The notes: generated from the letters alone by a model not told the origin. A DNA stretch of 8,817 bases from Candidatus Acidiferrum typicum (GCA_025463105.1 JAOAPW010000268.1:1-8817); one strand, 5' to 3'. Counted from the first letter of the stretch, positions 1 through 5,181 are shown. Made by a program: numbers and translations.

Positions 1-31
1 GGCGTGGTCATAATTTGAGTACCGTGTAAGT

Positions 32-55
32 CGTGATTCGTGAATCGTGATTCGT
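32..55. repeat. Short tandem heptamer repeat
   Basis: Three consecutive 7-nt units (CGTGATT, CGTGAAT, CGTGATT) followed by CGT. The middle unit differs by one base and makes a small GATTC/GAATC inverted repeat with its neighbour. It lies in the 163-bp non-coding stretch beyond the 3' end of the minus-strand aldolase-like gene. I see no gene and no convincing terminator in 1-163. Its function is unknown. Confidence 0.6.
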
Positions 56-163
56 TTCTGGCACGCGAGTCCTGGAATAGACTTTACCGCGTGATTGCAA
101 AATCAATTATTACAAACCTGGAGGTGAATATATCCTTTGTATCTTCAGGACGCAGCAAATCTT

Positions 164-1012
164 TTATGCCTTGCCCATCACTTTCCGTTTCCAGAGGTCC
201 CAATCTTTCGGAAAATCCTGGTTTCCGGCTTCCGCGAGTCGCGCTTCTTCTGGAGTCAGAAATTCGATCTTTTTCCCCAGCACCTGCACTTGCATTTCCG
301 CATCGATTTTTAAATATACGCTGCGGCCGACCGAATGGGACAAACTGCTTCCCACGGTGACGCCCCCATGTCCACGCATGAGCGCGCCGCTGTGATCTCC
401 AAGCGTCTGCGCCAGGGCCTTGCCTCTCGCCCCGTCTGTAATCAACATATTCGTCATCCCAAAAGATTTGCGAATATCGAAAATCGGCAAGCCCGCGCCG
501 ATGAATCCGGTCATGTGATAGATGGGAAGCAGAGGCTCTCCGCAAACTCCCATCAAAACAACAGTCGGAGCGTGAGTATGCACGATTGATTTTACGTCCG
601 GCCGCACTTTGTAAATCTCGCTATGAATAAACCGCTCGCTGTAAAGTCTTCTCTTGTCCCCCGTCACCGGAATGCAATTCAGGTCCAGTTCCACGATGTC
701 GTTTTCCGTGACCAGATCGGGCGCCAGCCACCGCGAGATGTAAAAGTGATCCGGGTTAGTGGGATGCAGCACGCTGACGTGCCCATATCCGTCCACCACG
801 CCCTGATCGGCCAGAATGCGATTGGCTGCCACCAGATCGGCGAACAGACTGTCTTTGTCCTGAGGCGTCGCGGACGGCGGGATCCGGGTTTGTTCTGCTT
901 TTGCCGGCATTTCCTCAGAAGCGCCGAGCAGCGCGCCCGTCAGCAAGAGGCTGGACCCGGACAGGAATCCACGACGGCCGACCCCGGTCTTGCGCGGATT
1001 TTTCTTCTCCAT
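164..1012 (-). CDS. Tat-exported class II aldolase/adducin-family protein (decarboxylase-like)
   Basis: A 282-residue protein of the class II aldolase/adducin fold. These are zinc enzymes that cleave or decarboxylate small hydroxy-acids and sugar phosphates. The best resemblance I can recall is to the branch annotated as HCOMODA/2-hydroxy-3-carboxymuconic semialdehyde decarboxylase, but the substrate is inferred. The sequence shows a twin-arginine signal near residues 13-30 (RRGFLSGSS then a hydrophobic stretch), the GYGHVSV substrate loop at 75-81, the metal pair H145/H147 in VHTHAP, the third metal histidine H215 in MRGHGG, and E126 and H130 in SERFIH. The start at 1012 puts the Tat motif at the N-terminus and has a GGGAGG ribosome site 6 nt upstream. 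The frame stays open to 1135 and contains another ATG at 1123 abutting AGGAGGG. That longer start would bury the Tat signal, so I rejected it. Export of a normally cytosolic fold is notable. Confidence 0.9.
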   Translation of the reverse strand: MEKKNPRKTGVGRRGFLSGSSLLLTGALLGASEEMPAKAEQTRIPPSATPQDKDSLFADLVAANRILADQGVVDGYGHVSVLHPTNPDHFYISRWLAPDLVTENDIVELDLNCIPVTGDKRRLYSERFIHSEIYKVRPDVKSIVHTHAPTVVLMGVCGEPLLPIYHMTGFIGAGLPIFDIRKSFGMTNMLITDGARGKALAQTLGDHSGALMRGHGGVTVGSSLSHSVGRSVYLKIDAEMQVQVLGKKIEFLTPEEARLAEAGNQDFPKDWDLWKRKVMGKA

Positions 1013-1105
1013 GCCATCCTCCCGGAAATCGATTCGAGCGAGTGGCCTCGATTGCAAGCCAGCTAAACTTAGAATCGCTACCGATTTAATTTTCTTTTCA
1101 CCAAA

Positions 1106-1135
1106 GCGATACACCGTTCGCATCCCTCCTGTCAA
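1106..1135 (-). promoter_or_regulatory. Possible promoter of the aldolase-like gene
   Basis: On the minus strand a perfect -35 hexamer TTGACA (1135-1130) is followed after 18 nt by TATCGC (1111-1106), a weak -10. It lies about 95 nt upstream of the chosen start, in otherwise non-coding DNA after the terminator at 1214-1256. The -10 is poor, so this is a tentative call. Confidence 0.3.
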
Positions 1136-1213
1136 TTATTTCAGGAGGCCGAAGTCCAAAGGGTTTTGTCAGGCAGACAGTGGTAGAAGGATTGCCGATT
1201 CAGGACAGGCGGC

Positions 1214-1256
1214 AAAAAAAAAGAGAGGCGCATGGCAGAATCACACGCGCCTCTCT
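1214..1256 (-). terminator. Intrinsic terminator of the small RNA unit
   Basis: Perfect 10-bp stem: AGAGAGGCGC at 1222-1231 pairs with GCGCCTCTCT at 1247-1256, with a 15-nt loop. Read on the minus strand it runs straight into nine T residues (plus-strand A at 1214-1222). Orientation is unambiguous because only this strand has a trailing T run. Confidence 0.87.
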
Positions 1257-1266
1257 CACAATGCAA

Positions 1267-1287
1267 TCAATTCTTACTATACCTCAC
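1267..1287 (-). CDS. Possible 6-codon leader peptide
   Basis: GTG at 1287-1285 sits 7 nt after AAGGAGG, the ideal spacing, and reads MRYSKN before a TGA at 1269-1267. The stop is 10 nt before the terminator stem at 1256, so a ribosome resting on it would cover the base of the hairpin. A second reading starts at the GTG inside the Shine-Dalgarno segment and gives only MIQ. Neither reading can be confirmed by sequence alone, and the short frame may be fortuitous. Confidence 0.25.
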   Translation of the reverse strand: MRYSKN

Positions 1288-1325
1288 TGGATCACCTCCT
1301 TCTCGGCAAGGCTGCCGATAACCCG

Positions 1326-1355
1326 ATTATAAAACCACTTGACCCGAACAGCCAA
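1326..1355 (-). promoter_or_regulatory. Sigma-70-type promoter of the small RNA unit
   Basis: On the minus strand, TTGGCT (1355-1350) and the perfect -10 TATAAT (1331-1326) are separated by 18 nt. The start predicted 6-7 nt downstream leads directly into the hairpin and anti-Shine-Dalgarno complement described for the small RNA. The -35 matches four of six consensus bases. Confidence 0.55.
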
Positions 1356-1535
1356 TGGGCATTTTTCGGCTGCGGCGGCACCTAAGATAAAAAAGTTACG
1401 CCTATCTATCGTGGGTATCGCAGGAAATGGAAATATGGCCGATCGGGCGGCCGGGCCACTGGCTTTCGAAATCTTCCCAGCAACATCCGAACCTCAGAAC
1501 ACTGCGGAGTGCGCTATCATAAGTCGGTCAAACAA

Positions 1536-1928
1536 ATGTTCTCATCCGAAGCTACAACAAGAAACATCAGAGTACGCGTTCAGGCGCAATATGACCCGAG
1601 CCGCTCCAGCCCACAGCAGAGTCAGTGGTTTTTTCTCTACACCGTCAGCGTTACGAACGAAGGCCGTGACACAGTGCAGCTCATGAGCCGCCATTGGGTT
1701 ATCACGGACGGGATGGGAAAAGTGGAAGAAGTACAAGGCCCGGGCGTGGTTGGCAAACAGCCAGTATTGGCGCCGGGCCAGAGCTTTGAATACACCTCAG
1801 GCTGTCCTCTCACGACTCCATTCGGCTCCATGCACGGCACCTACCAGATGGTCAATCAGGCTGCAGAGAAATTTGATATTGAGATCGCGCCCTTTACACT
1901 GACCGAACCGTACAGCAGCGTGAATTAG
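1536..1928 (+). CDS. apaG: ApaG family protein
   Basis: A 130-residue protein matching the ApaG family, a single beta-sandwich (fibronectin type III-like) domain. Members are linked genetically to cobalt/magnesium resistance and diadenosine tetraphosphate levels. The molecular activity remains unclear. Hallmarks are visible in order: TTRNIRVRVQAQYDP near residues 7-21, FFLYTVSVTNEG at 32-43, VQLMSRHWVITD at 47-58, the GPGVVG motif at 68-73, LAPGQSFEYTSGCPL at 78-92, and GSMHGTYQM at 97-105. Length is normal for the family. ATG at 1536 fits the family N-terminus. A GTG at 1509 would add nine residues, and neither start has a strong ribosome site. The last codons and the TAG lie inside a 25-bp repeat that overlaps the tail of a recombinase remnant on the other strand, so the extreme C-terminus (SVN) may have been reshaped by that junction. 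Confidence 0.94.
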   Translation: MFSSEATTRNIRVRVQAQYDPSRSSPQQSQWFFLYTVSVTNEGRDTVQLMSRHWVITDGMGKVEEVQGPGVVGKQPVLAPGQSFEYTSGCPLTTPFGSMHGTYQMVNQAAEKFDIEIAPFTLTEPYSSVN

Positions 1929-1942
1929 CATGGCGTAGACAT
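1918..1942. repeat. 25-bp integrase-tail repeat, copy 1
   Basis: This segment contains the stop codon of apaG (plus) and the stop codon of the recombinase remnant (minus). It matches 2852-2876 at 23 of 25 positions. The shared core is TAGCATGGC, then one variable base, then TAGACAT. The two copies are in the same orientation about 0.93 kb apart and enclose the cupin gene. Weaker similarity extends about a dozen bases to the left (ACCGAAC...GCAGC). Confidence 0.8.
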
Positions 1943-2014
1943 GTGTCCCAGCAGGGACTGAATTTGCTCCAGTTCGCCTCCTGCCTGATGGCACAGCCTA
2001 AATCAACGTCGCCG
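1925..2014 (-). pseudogene. Decayed C-terminal fragment of a tyrosine recombinase/integrase
   Basis: Read on the minus strand from 1999, the codons give RLCHQAGGELEQIQSLLGH, then MSTPC and a TAA at 1927-1925. This is the box II region of XerC/D-type tyrosine recombinases. LLGH carries the second catalytic histidine, normally followed by about ten residues and the nucleophile tyrosine in a TTERYL-like motif. That motif is missing: the frame is replaced after the GH(M/V)S point. Just upstream (2014-2000) the frame reads RRR, stop, F, where intact relatives have a form of LRRTCA. There is therefore also an in-frame TGA. No catalytic tyrosine and no start can be found. It is a dead remnant, overlapping the 3' end of apaG by four bases. 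Confidence 0.75.
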
Positions 2015-2074
2015 TACTCGCGCGGATTGTCCCGGCTTGCTCTTCGCAGCGCCCATTCGAGTTCTGACCTATAC

Positions 2075-2103
2075 TTGACAACGTCGATGAGTCTCGGTAT
2101 GAC
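2075..2103 (+). promoter_or_regulatory. Promoter of the cupin gene
   Basis: Perfect -35 TTGACA (2075-2080), 17-nt spacer, and TATGAC (2098-2103), which matches four of six -10 bases. It lies about 45 nt upstream of the cupin start codon. This implies the cupin gene is transcribed separately from apaG. Confidence 0.6.
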
Positions 2104-2148
2104 GATTAACGGAATCTAACCTGAGATCTTCAGGGGAAAGCTTTACTT

Positions 2149-2601
2149 ATGGACTGGAGGAAGAACGGAGTCAAAATCGTACATGCCGACGAACTGGACA
2201 TGAGTACGCCACAGACGTCGGGCATGACGCGGGCTGCCGCAATTACTCATGCGACAGCCGGAGCGACCACGTTGTGGGCTGGTACCCTGGTCGTCCAACC
2301 TGATGCGAAGACTGGACCGCACCACCATGGAGTACTGGAAACCGTCCTATACGTAGTGAAAGGACGAGTACGGATGCGCTGGGGCAATCGATTGGAACTC
2401 AGTGACGAAGCCGGAGTCGGAGATTTTATTTACGTTCCCCCGTACGTGCCGCACCAGGAGATTAATGCTGATCCAAACAAGACGTGCGAAGCCGTAGTCG
2501 TGAGAAATGGCCAGGAGCCGATCGTCGTGAATCTTGAGTTGCAGACCCCAGAACCAGCCAGCGCTGGGCACCCAGGTATGCCGTTTCACCCTGATCGGTG
2601 A
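2149..2601 (+). CDS. Single-domain cupin protein
   Basis: A 150-residue RmlC-like cupin, a small double-stranded beta-helix that usually binds one divalent metal. Cupin motif 1 is at residues 56-70 (GPHHHGVLETVLYVV), supplying H58/H60 and E64. Motif 2 is at 91-106 (GDFIYVPPYVPHQEIN), supplying H102. The length fits a monocupin without extra domains. Related uncharacterised cupins begin with a similar DWRKNGV...TPQT.GMTRAAAI segment, which supports the ATG at 2149. AGGGGA about 10 nt upstream is an acceptable ribosome site. It has its own promoter and no partner gene on the same strand, so the substrate (often an aromatic, sugar or dioxygenase ligand in this fold) cannot be named. The gene sits between the two copies of the 25-bp repeat, which could mean it arrived or was rearranged with them. 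Confidence 0.9.
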   Translation: MDWRKNGVKIVHADELDMSTPQTSGMTRAAAITHATAGATTLWAGTLVVQPDAKTGPHHHGVLETVLYVVKGRVRMRWGNRLELSDEAGVGDFIYVPPYVPHQEINADPNKTCEAVVVRNGQEPIVVNLELQTPEPASAGHPGMPFHPDR

Positions 2602-2851
2602 ACACCTATCAAAGAACTCTCGTGAAATCCAAACCGCCGAACTCGAAAAAAACCACGGGCTAGAAAATGCTTCTACTGGTTACCTGCGGCTCTTGAGAAC
2701 AGGAAGATCTTCATCCCTTTCGGCTACACTTACGCTCCCTTCCAACGTCCTCCAGCGTGAGTCTCAGCCCCGCCCAAGACAAGTTTTGCCCACAAGTTAT
2801 CAGCGATCACCCGCGAGGCTGAGCCGATCAAAGCAGCCACCGAACGCAGCG

Positions 2852-2876
2852 GCGTGAACTAGCATGGCCTAGACAT
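2852..2876. repeat. 25-bp integrase-tail repeat, copy 2
   Basis: This copy matches 1918-1942 at 23 of 25 positions in the same orientation. It again contains a plus-strand TAG preceded by GTGAAC and a minus-strand stop. Here the surroundings are non-coding, and the minus-strand frame entering it (LCRLAMSRPC) parallels the end of the recombinase remnant at copy 1 (LLGHMSTPC). Confidence 0.8.
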
Positions 2877-2917
2877 TGCCAGGCGGCACAGGCCGGTGAA
2901 CCGATTGGCGCAGTGTC

Positions 2918-2933
2918 GGCAGCGTTCGCTGCC
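2918..2933. repeat. Short inverted repeat
   Basis: GGCAGCG and CGCTGCC, arms of 7 nt around a TT centre, lie just beyond repeat copy 2. No T run follows on either strand, so it is not an intrinsic terminator. It may be a remnant recombination or binding site. Confidence 0.5.
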
Positions 2934-3086
2934 CACCTTGCGATAAGTCAGTTTAACTTGTGCGTCTGCTCTGCTGGCAAATTCGTTGTGTCGTGGGCTA
3001 GGGAGGCGTAGGATGCCCAAGTCTGAGGGCCGAGTCGAAAATTCCTCGTTTTAAATTCAATAAAGAAATCCGTGAGAGGAGATCAC

Positions 3087-3551
3087 ATGAAAATTAGGAA
3101 GATCTTTCTTACCGTGGGAGCGCTGTTCGCTGTTGTCGCGGTGTGCTTCGCCGCCGACGTGAACATGGGCACCTGGAAACTGAACGAAGCCAAGTCAAAG
3201 ATCAGCCCCGGGGCTCCGAAAAATACCATGGTCGTCATTGCGGCCGCTGGCGACAGCGTGAAAGTCACCGTGGACGGCATCGGGGCAAACGGCAAGCCCG
3301 CGCATAACGAATGGACGGGCAAGTTCGACGGCAACGATTACCCCCTGACCGGTGATCCAGCGGCCGATATGCGGGCGTATAAGCCGGTCAACGATCACAC
3401 CCTGGCGCTGACCGAGAAGAAGGGCGGTAAGATTACCAATACTGGTCGCGTCGTTGTCTCCGCCGACGGTAAGAACCGCACGGTCACCGTCAGCGGCGCG
3501 GATGCCAACGGCAAAAAAACCAGTATCACCTTTGTCTACGACAGGCAGTAG
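3087..3551 (+). CDS. Small secreted protein of unknown function
   Basis: A 154-residue protein with a clear Sec signal peptide: a KIRK start, a hydrophobic core at residues 6-19, and cleavage likely at VCFA-A near 22/23. The mature part is beta-rich, with GTWKLNEAKSKI at 28-39, HNEWTGKFDGNDYPLTGDP in the middle, and two late strands with ADGK/ANGKK turns. I associate this pattern with small exported proteins common in Acidobacteriota. It looks lipocalin-like in strand layout, but no catalytic residues are evident and no function is known to me. There is no cysteine in the mature chain. ATG at 3087 is preceded by GAGAGGAG at ideal spacing, whereas the frame-opening GTG at 3072 lies before that site, so 3087 is the start. 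A terminator follows 24 nt after the stop, so it is a one-gene transcript. Confidence 0.88.
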   Translation: MKIRKIFLTVGALFAVVAVCFAADVNMGTWKLNEAKSKISPGAPKNTMVVIAAAGDSVKVTVDGIGANGKPAHNEWTGKFDGNDYPLTGDPAADMRAYKPVNDHTLALTEKKGGKITNTGRVVVSADGKNRTVTVSGADANGKKTSITFVYDRQ

Positions 3552-3575
3552 TTTACACAGCTGCTAAGCCCCGAG

Positions 3576-3603
3576 AGGCCGTGGATTTTCCGCGGCCTTT
3601 TTT
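3576..3603 (+). terminator. Intrinsic terminator of the secreted protein gene
   Basis: AGGCCGTGGA (3576-3585) pairs with TCCGCGGCCT (3589-3598), one G-U pair, 3-nt loop. A run of six T (3598-3603) follows. It is directional for the plus strand, since the minus strand has no T run on the other side. Confidence 0.92.
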
Positions 3604-3678
3604 CTTTGAAGTGAAATATTAAATTAAGCTCTCCCGGGATATCTGTAACAGCGCTTACCGCCCCGTTCTCTGCCTCGT

Positions 3679-3831
3679 TTAATCGCTTCGCTCTCGGCGT
3701 TGCTTTGTTCCTCGTATAAATTGCTGAACAGCTTCGCGAACTAACGCGGAAACAGGGGCAAGAGTCTTCAGGGACATTTTTTCGAGGGCCTTGATCTGCG
3801 AATCGGTGAGCCAAACTACAGTTCTCTTCAT
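3679..3831 (-). CDS. Small ribbon-helix-helix (CopG-like) DNA-binding protein
   Basis: A 50-residue protein with the ribbon-helix-helix layout. A basic beta-strand (KRTVVWLT, residues 2-9) would dimerise and enter the DNA major groove. Helix A follows (DSQIKALEKMSL, 10-21), then a turn at TLAPVSA, helix B (ALVREAVQQFIRG, 29-41) and a basic tail. Such proteins act as dimeric repressors, often as antitoxins that repress their own operon. No toxin-like gene adjoins it: downstream lies only the terminator of the secreted gene, and 383 bp without a gene lies upstream. The ribosome site is weak (GGATCG). The ATG at 3831 fits the fold exactly. Three GACA/TGTC half-sites lie 45-68 nt upstream and could be its operator. 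Confidence 0.75.
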   Translation of the reverse strand: MKRTVVWLTDSQIKALEKMSLKTLAPVSALVREAVQQFIRGTKQRRERSD

Positions 3832-4214
3832 CGATCCAGGCAATCTGTGAGGCGGACTTGGACTATCGTCAATTAACCGACACTGTCAGAATACCGACAG
3901 GGTCTAGCCTACCACAATGGATTCGGCATATGCCCAGTTTCCCGCAGCCGGCCGGCAGTTTCCAATCCTCGTATCCCGTCAATGAGGAGCAATCGGTAGC
4001 AAAGGTCGTCTCGATATGGAAGCAACCAAGTTGTGGACGCACCTGGCAAGTTTGTGGGCGAGTTGTCGGTTACTCGGAAGCTATTCCTGAACGAGATTTA
4101 CCAGTTGTGAGTTGCGGCCGAACCAGGAGCACGGATACGATTACCAGGGCGAGGCCGGAAAATAGAACCAAACGAACCTTCGGGAGGATAGAAGCTAGAT
4201 GGACGAACCGCGTA
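3832..4214. other. 383-bp intergenic region
   Basis: I see no convincing gene on either strand. The plus-strand frame from 3858 lacks a ribosome site and any motif. The stretch holds the putative operator at 3876-3899, and the rest has no recognisable structure. It separates two minus-strand genes, so the ribbon-helix-helix gene probably has its own promoter here. A TTGACG at 3872-3867 could be its -35, but no good -10 follows. Confidence 0.4.
3876..3899. promoter_or_regulatory. Candidate operator for the ribbon-helix-helix protein
   Basis: ACCGACA occurs twice (3876-3882 and 3893-3899), with an inverted TGTC (3884-3887) between them. This gives three GACA-type half-sites in 24 bp. The cluster is 45-68 nt upstream of the ribbon-helix-helix start codon. 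Ribbon-helix-helix repressors bind such short repeated half-sites cooperatively, so autoregulation is an inference from position and spacing. Confidence 0.35.
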
Positions 4215-4607
4215 TTAACTGTCTTTGTTTTTTGAGTTTCTTGAGGCTGGTGATGTGGCTGGTTCGGCTGCGACGGTAACCTCGACGTGATTGCCCTTCT
4301 TGAGTTTCACATCATCACCATGTTCGTCCGTTAACGCATTTTCGATTCGGAGATCTCGATGCCCGCGATCCGGTCCATCAACATATATCTGTGCCTTTTC
4401 TGGTTGGCTGCGGCGTGAAGACGGGATGATTTTGTCGACGATCCCCGGAACGGTGGCGCTCGCCTGTTCTGGATTTCGCGTAGTATCTAATTTCAGTTCA
4501 GCTATTCTTGCGGACCTGGCCATACGCGGCTTCGCCATTTCCTTCCTGACGCTGGCAGTAGTCGCGTTGCTACGTTTTTTCTTGGCTTTCTTATACAGCA
4601 CGCACAC
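4215..4607 (-). CDS. Conserved-looking basic hypothetical protein
   Basis: A protein of up to 130 residues with no signal peptide and no membrane segment. The first 35 residues are very basic (KKAKKKR at 6-12). A likely folded part follows with IVDKIIPS near 56-63, EKAQIYVDG near 69-77, and DLRIENALTDEHGDDVKLKKGNHVEVTV at about 85-112. The chain then ends in an A/S/P/N-rich tail. The strand-turn pattern suggests a small beta-barrel, perhaps nucleic-acid or ligand binding, but I do not recognise a family. I have an impression of similar proteins in Acidobacteriota. The start is uncertain: only GTG at 4607 or 4601 is available upstream, while ATG at 4538 has AGGAAGGA very close to it. It is divergent from the 60-aa gene at 4680, with a 72-bp shared upstream region. 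Confidence 0.7.
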   Translation of the reverse strand: MCVLYKKAKKKRSNATTASVRKEMAKPRMARSARIAELKLDTTRNPEQASATVPGIVDKIIPSSRRSQPEKAQIYVDGPDRGHRDLRIENALTDEHGDDVKLKKGNHVEVTVAAEPATSPASRNSKNKDS

Positions 4608-4659
4608 ATGCTCACATGGAGATGGAAACTATACAGTCCCATTTCGCACAGTTGCCTCC

Positions 4660-4678
4660 CCCAATAGCTATAATTGGG
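4660..4678. promoter_or_regulatory. Inverted repeat in a divergent promoter region
   Basis: CCCAAT (4660-4665) and ATTGGG (4673-4678) flank a 7-nt A/T-rich centre that includes TATAAT on the plus strand (4669-4674). It abuts the start of the plus-strand 60-aa gene and lies 53 nt upstream of the minus-strand gene. It could be an operator or a promoter element. The TATAAT is too close to the ATG at 4680 to serve that start unless the transcript is almost leaderless. Confidence 0.35.
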
Positions 4679-4679
4679 C

Positions 4680-4862
4680 ATGGCCCGAGAAATGGTTTCG
4701 GTGAAGCGTATTGAGGGTTGGGGCTGTTCCCACTGCGGCTGGATATTTACCTCTTCGGGCACGCCACTTGGCAACGCTATCGATGAAATGAAGCTGAATT
4801 TTGTCGCGCACAGGGAGATGGAATTCACGTCCCACGTTTGCACCAAACAATCAAGAATCTAA
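4680..4862 (+). CDS. 60-aa CxxC/HxC putative zinc-binding protein
   Basis: A small soluble protein with C16-S-H-C19 near the N-terminus and H52-V-C54 near the C-terminus. H44 may be a spare ligand. This spacing would make a one-zinc C2HC-type module in which the middle (GTPLGNAIDEMKLNFVAHRE) forms a loop and helix. The EGWGCSHCGW and SHVC segments look like a small family I have seen in Acidobacteriota, but I know no function. DNA, RNA or protein binding are all possible. ATG at 4680 is used here. ATG at 4692 (MVSVKR) and TTG at 4674 are alternatives, and none has a strong ribosome site. It is divergent from the basic protein gene at 4607. Confidence 0.72.
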   Translation: MAREMVSVKRIEGWGCSHCGWIFTSSGTPLGNAIDEMKLNFVAHREMEFTSHVCTKQSRI

Positions 4863-5001
4863 GCTCAAGAACACACTTTCCCAAAGACTGAATAATTCCA
4901 ACCAGACCATTCTTCGGGTCGAAACCTCATCGTATCCGACATGCTGTCGCACATGCGGTCAACTTGTTTTAAACTCGTTGGGCATACTGATGAAGGTCCA
5001 A

Positions 5002-5154
5002 TTATCGATGTTTCCGGAATTTCTTGGCATCACATCGAAGGCCACAATTGAGACAAGCAACTCGGTCGTAATCCTTGCGATAGCCGATCTTTGCTCCGCA
5101 ACAGGGGCTGCGAGTGCCCAGCCAAATCATTAAGGTTGTCCATGGGAAGTTCAT
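5002..5154 (-). CDS. 50-aa zinc-ribbon-like protein
   Basis: A 50-residue frame reading SPCCGAKIGYRKDY at residues 16-29, then VACLNCGLRCD at 32-42, and a basic tail KKFRKHR. C34/C37 with the following glycine form a classic zinc knuckle, and C18/C19-G resembles the partner knuckle with the first cysteine shifted (CPxCG appears as SPCCG). C41 is an extra possible ligand. This is the plan of a small two-knuckle zinc ribbon. The codons give a coherent protein, whereas the overlapping plus-strand frame does not. The start ATG at 5154 lacks a good ribosome site, and the ATG at 5130 is an alternative. A perfect 15-bp palindrome lies 28 nt upstream. Confidence 0.6.
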   Translation of the reverse strand: MNFPWTTLMIWLGTRSPCCGAKIGYRKDYDRVACLNCGLRCDAKKFRKHR

Positions 5155-5181
5155 CGATCAACTGTAGTCCTATTGGCGACG

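Larger units (their letters stand above)
1214..1319 (-). ncRNA. Putative small RNA with a perfect anti-Shine-Dalgarno complement
   Basis: A self-contained minus-strand unit: promoter at 1355-1326, predicted start near 1319, and an intrinsic terminator ending in a run of nine U at 1222-1214. This predicts an RNA of about 106 nt. From 5' to 3' it holds a 5-bp hairpin (CGGCA/TGCCG, 4-nt loop, 1317-1304). The segment AAGGAGGTGATCCAG (1301-1287) is next, fully complementary to the last 15 nt of typical 16S rRNA. An A/U-rich linker and the 10-bp terminator hairpin complete it. No protein of normal size fits. It could be a free-standing sRNA that binds 30S subunits, or the attenuated leader of the downstream aldolase-like gene, where the long Shine-Dalgarno serves a 6-codon leader peptide. 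I do not recognise a named RNA family. Confidence 0.5.
2602..3086. other. 485-bp region without an intact gene; possible gene fragments
   Basis: No intact gene is convincing here. On the plus strand two broken frames look mildly protein-like. One, ending at a TGA near 2760, contains ENRKIFIPFGYTYAPFQ. The other, running to the TAG at 2860-2862, ends in ITREAEPIKAATERSGVN. The latter ends like ApaG (TEPYSSVN), because the repeat begins there. On the minus strand 2857-2960 reads a short cysteine-containing frame (ERCRHCANRFTGLCRLAM) that stops inside the repeat. It could be a second, more eroded integrase tail, since LCRLAM and LCHQA fall in comparable places. All of this is low confidence. The region ends with the ribosome site of the secreted protein gene. 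Confidence 0.3.

Noticed and set aside
84..545. Minus-strand open frame of 153 codons
   Set aside because: It overlaps the aldolase-like gene in another frame and has no ribosome site or motif.
1287..1301. Plus-strand CTGGATCACCTCCTT as the end of a 16S rRNA gene
   Set aside because: Only these 15 bases match. The upstream bases do not continue into 16S sequence (no GTAACAAGGTAGCC-type segment), while the minus strand gives a complete promoter-to-terminator unit.
3536..3814. Minus-strand open frame of 92 codons
   Set aside because: It runs out of frame through the ribbon-helix-helix gene and through the terminator of the secreted protein gene.
3858..4235. Plus-strand open frame of 125 codons
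   Set aside because: It has no ribosome site, no motif and unusual composition, and it overlaps the operator region and the 3' end of the minus-strand basic protein gene.
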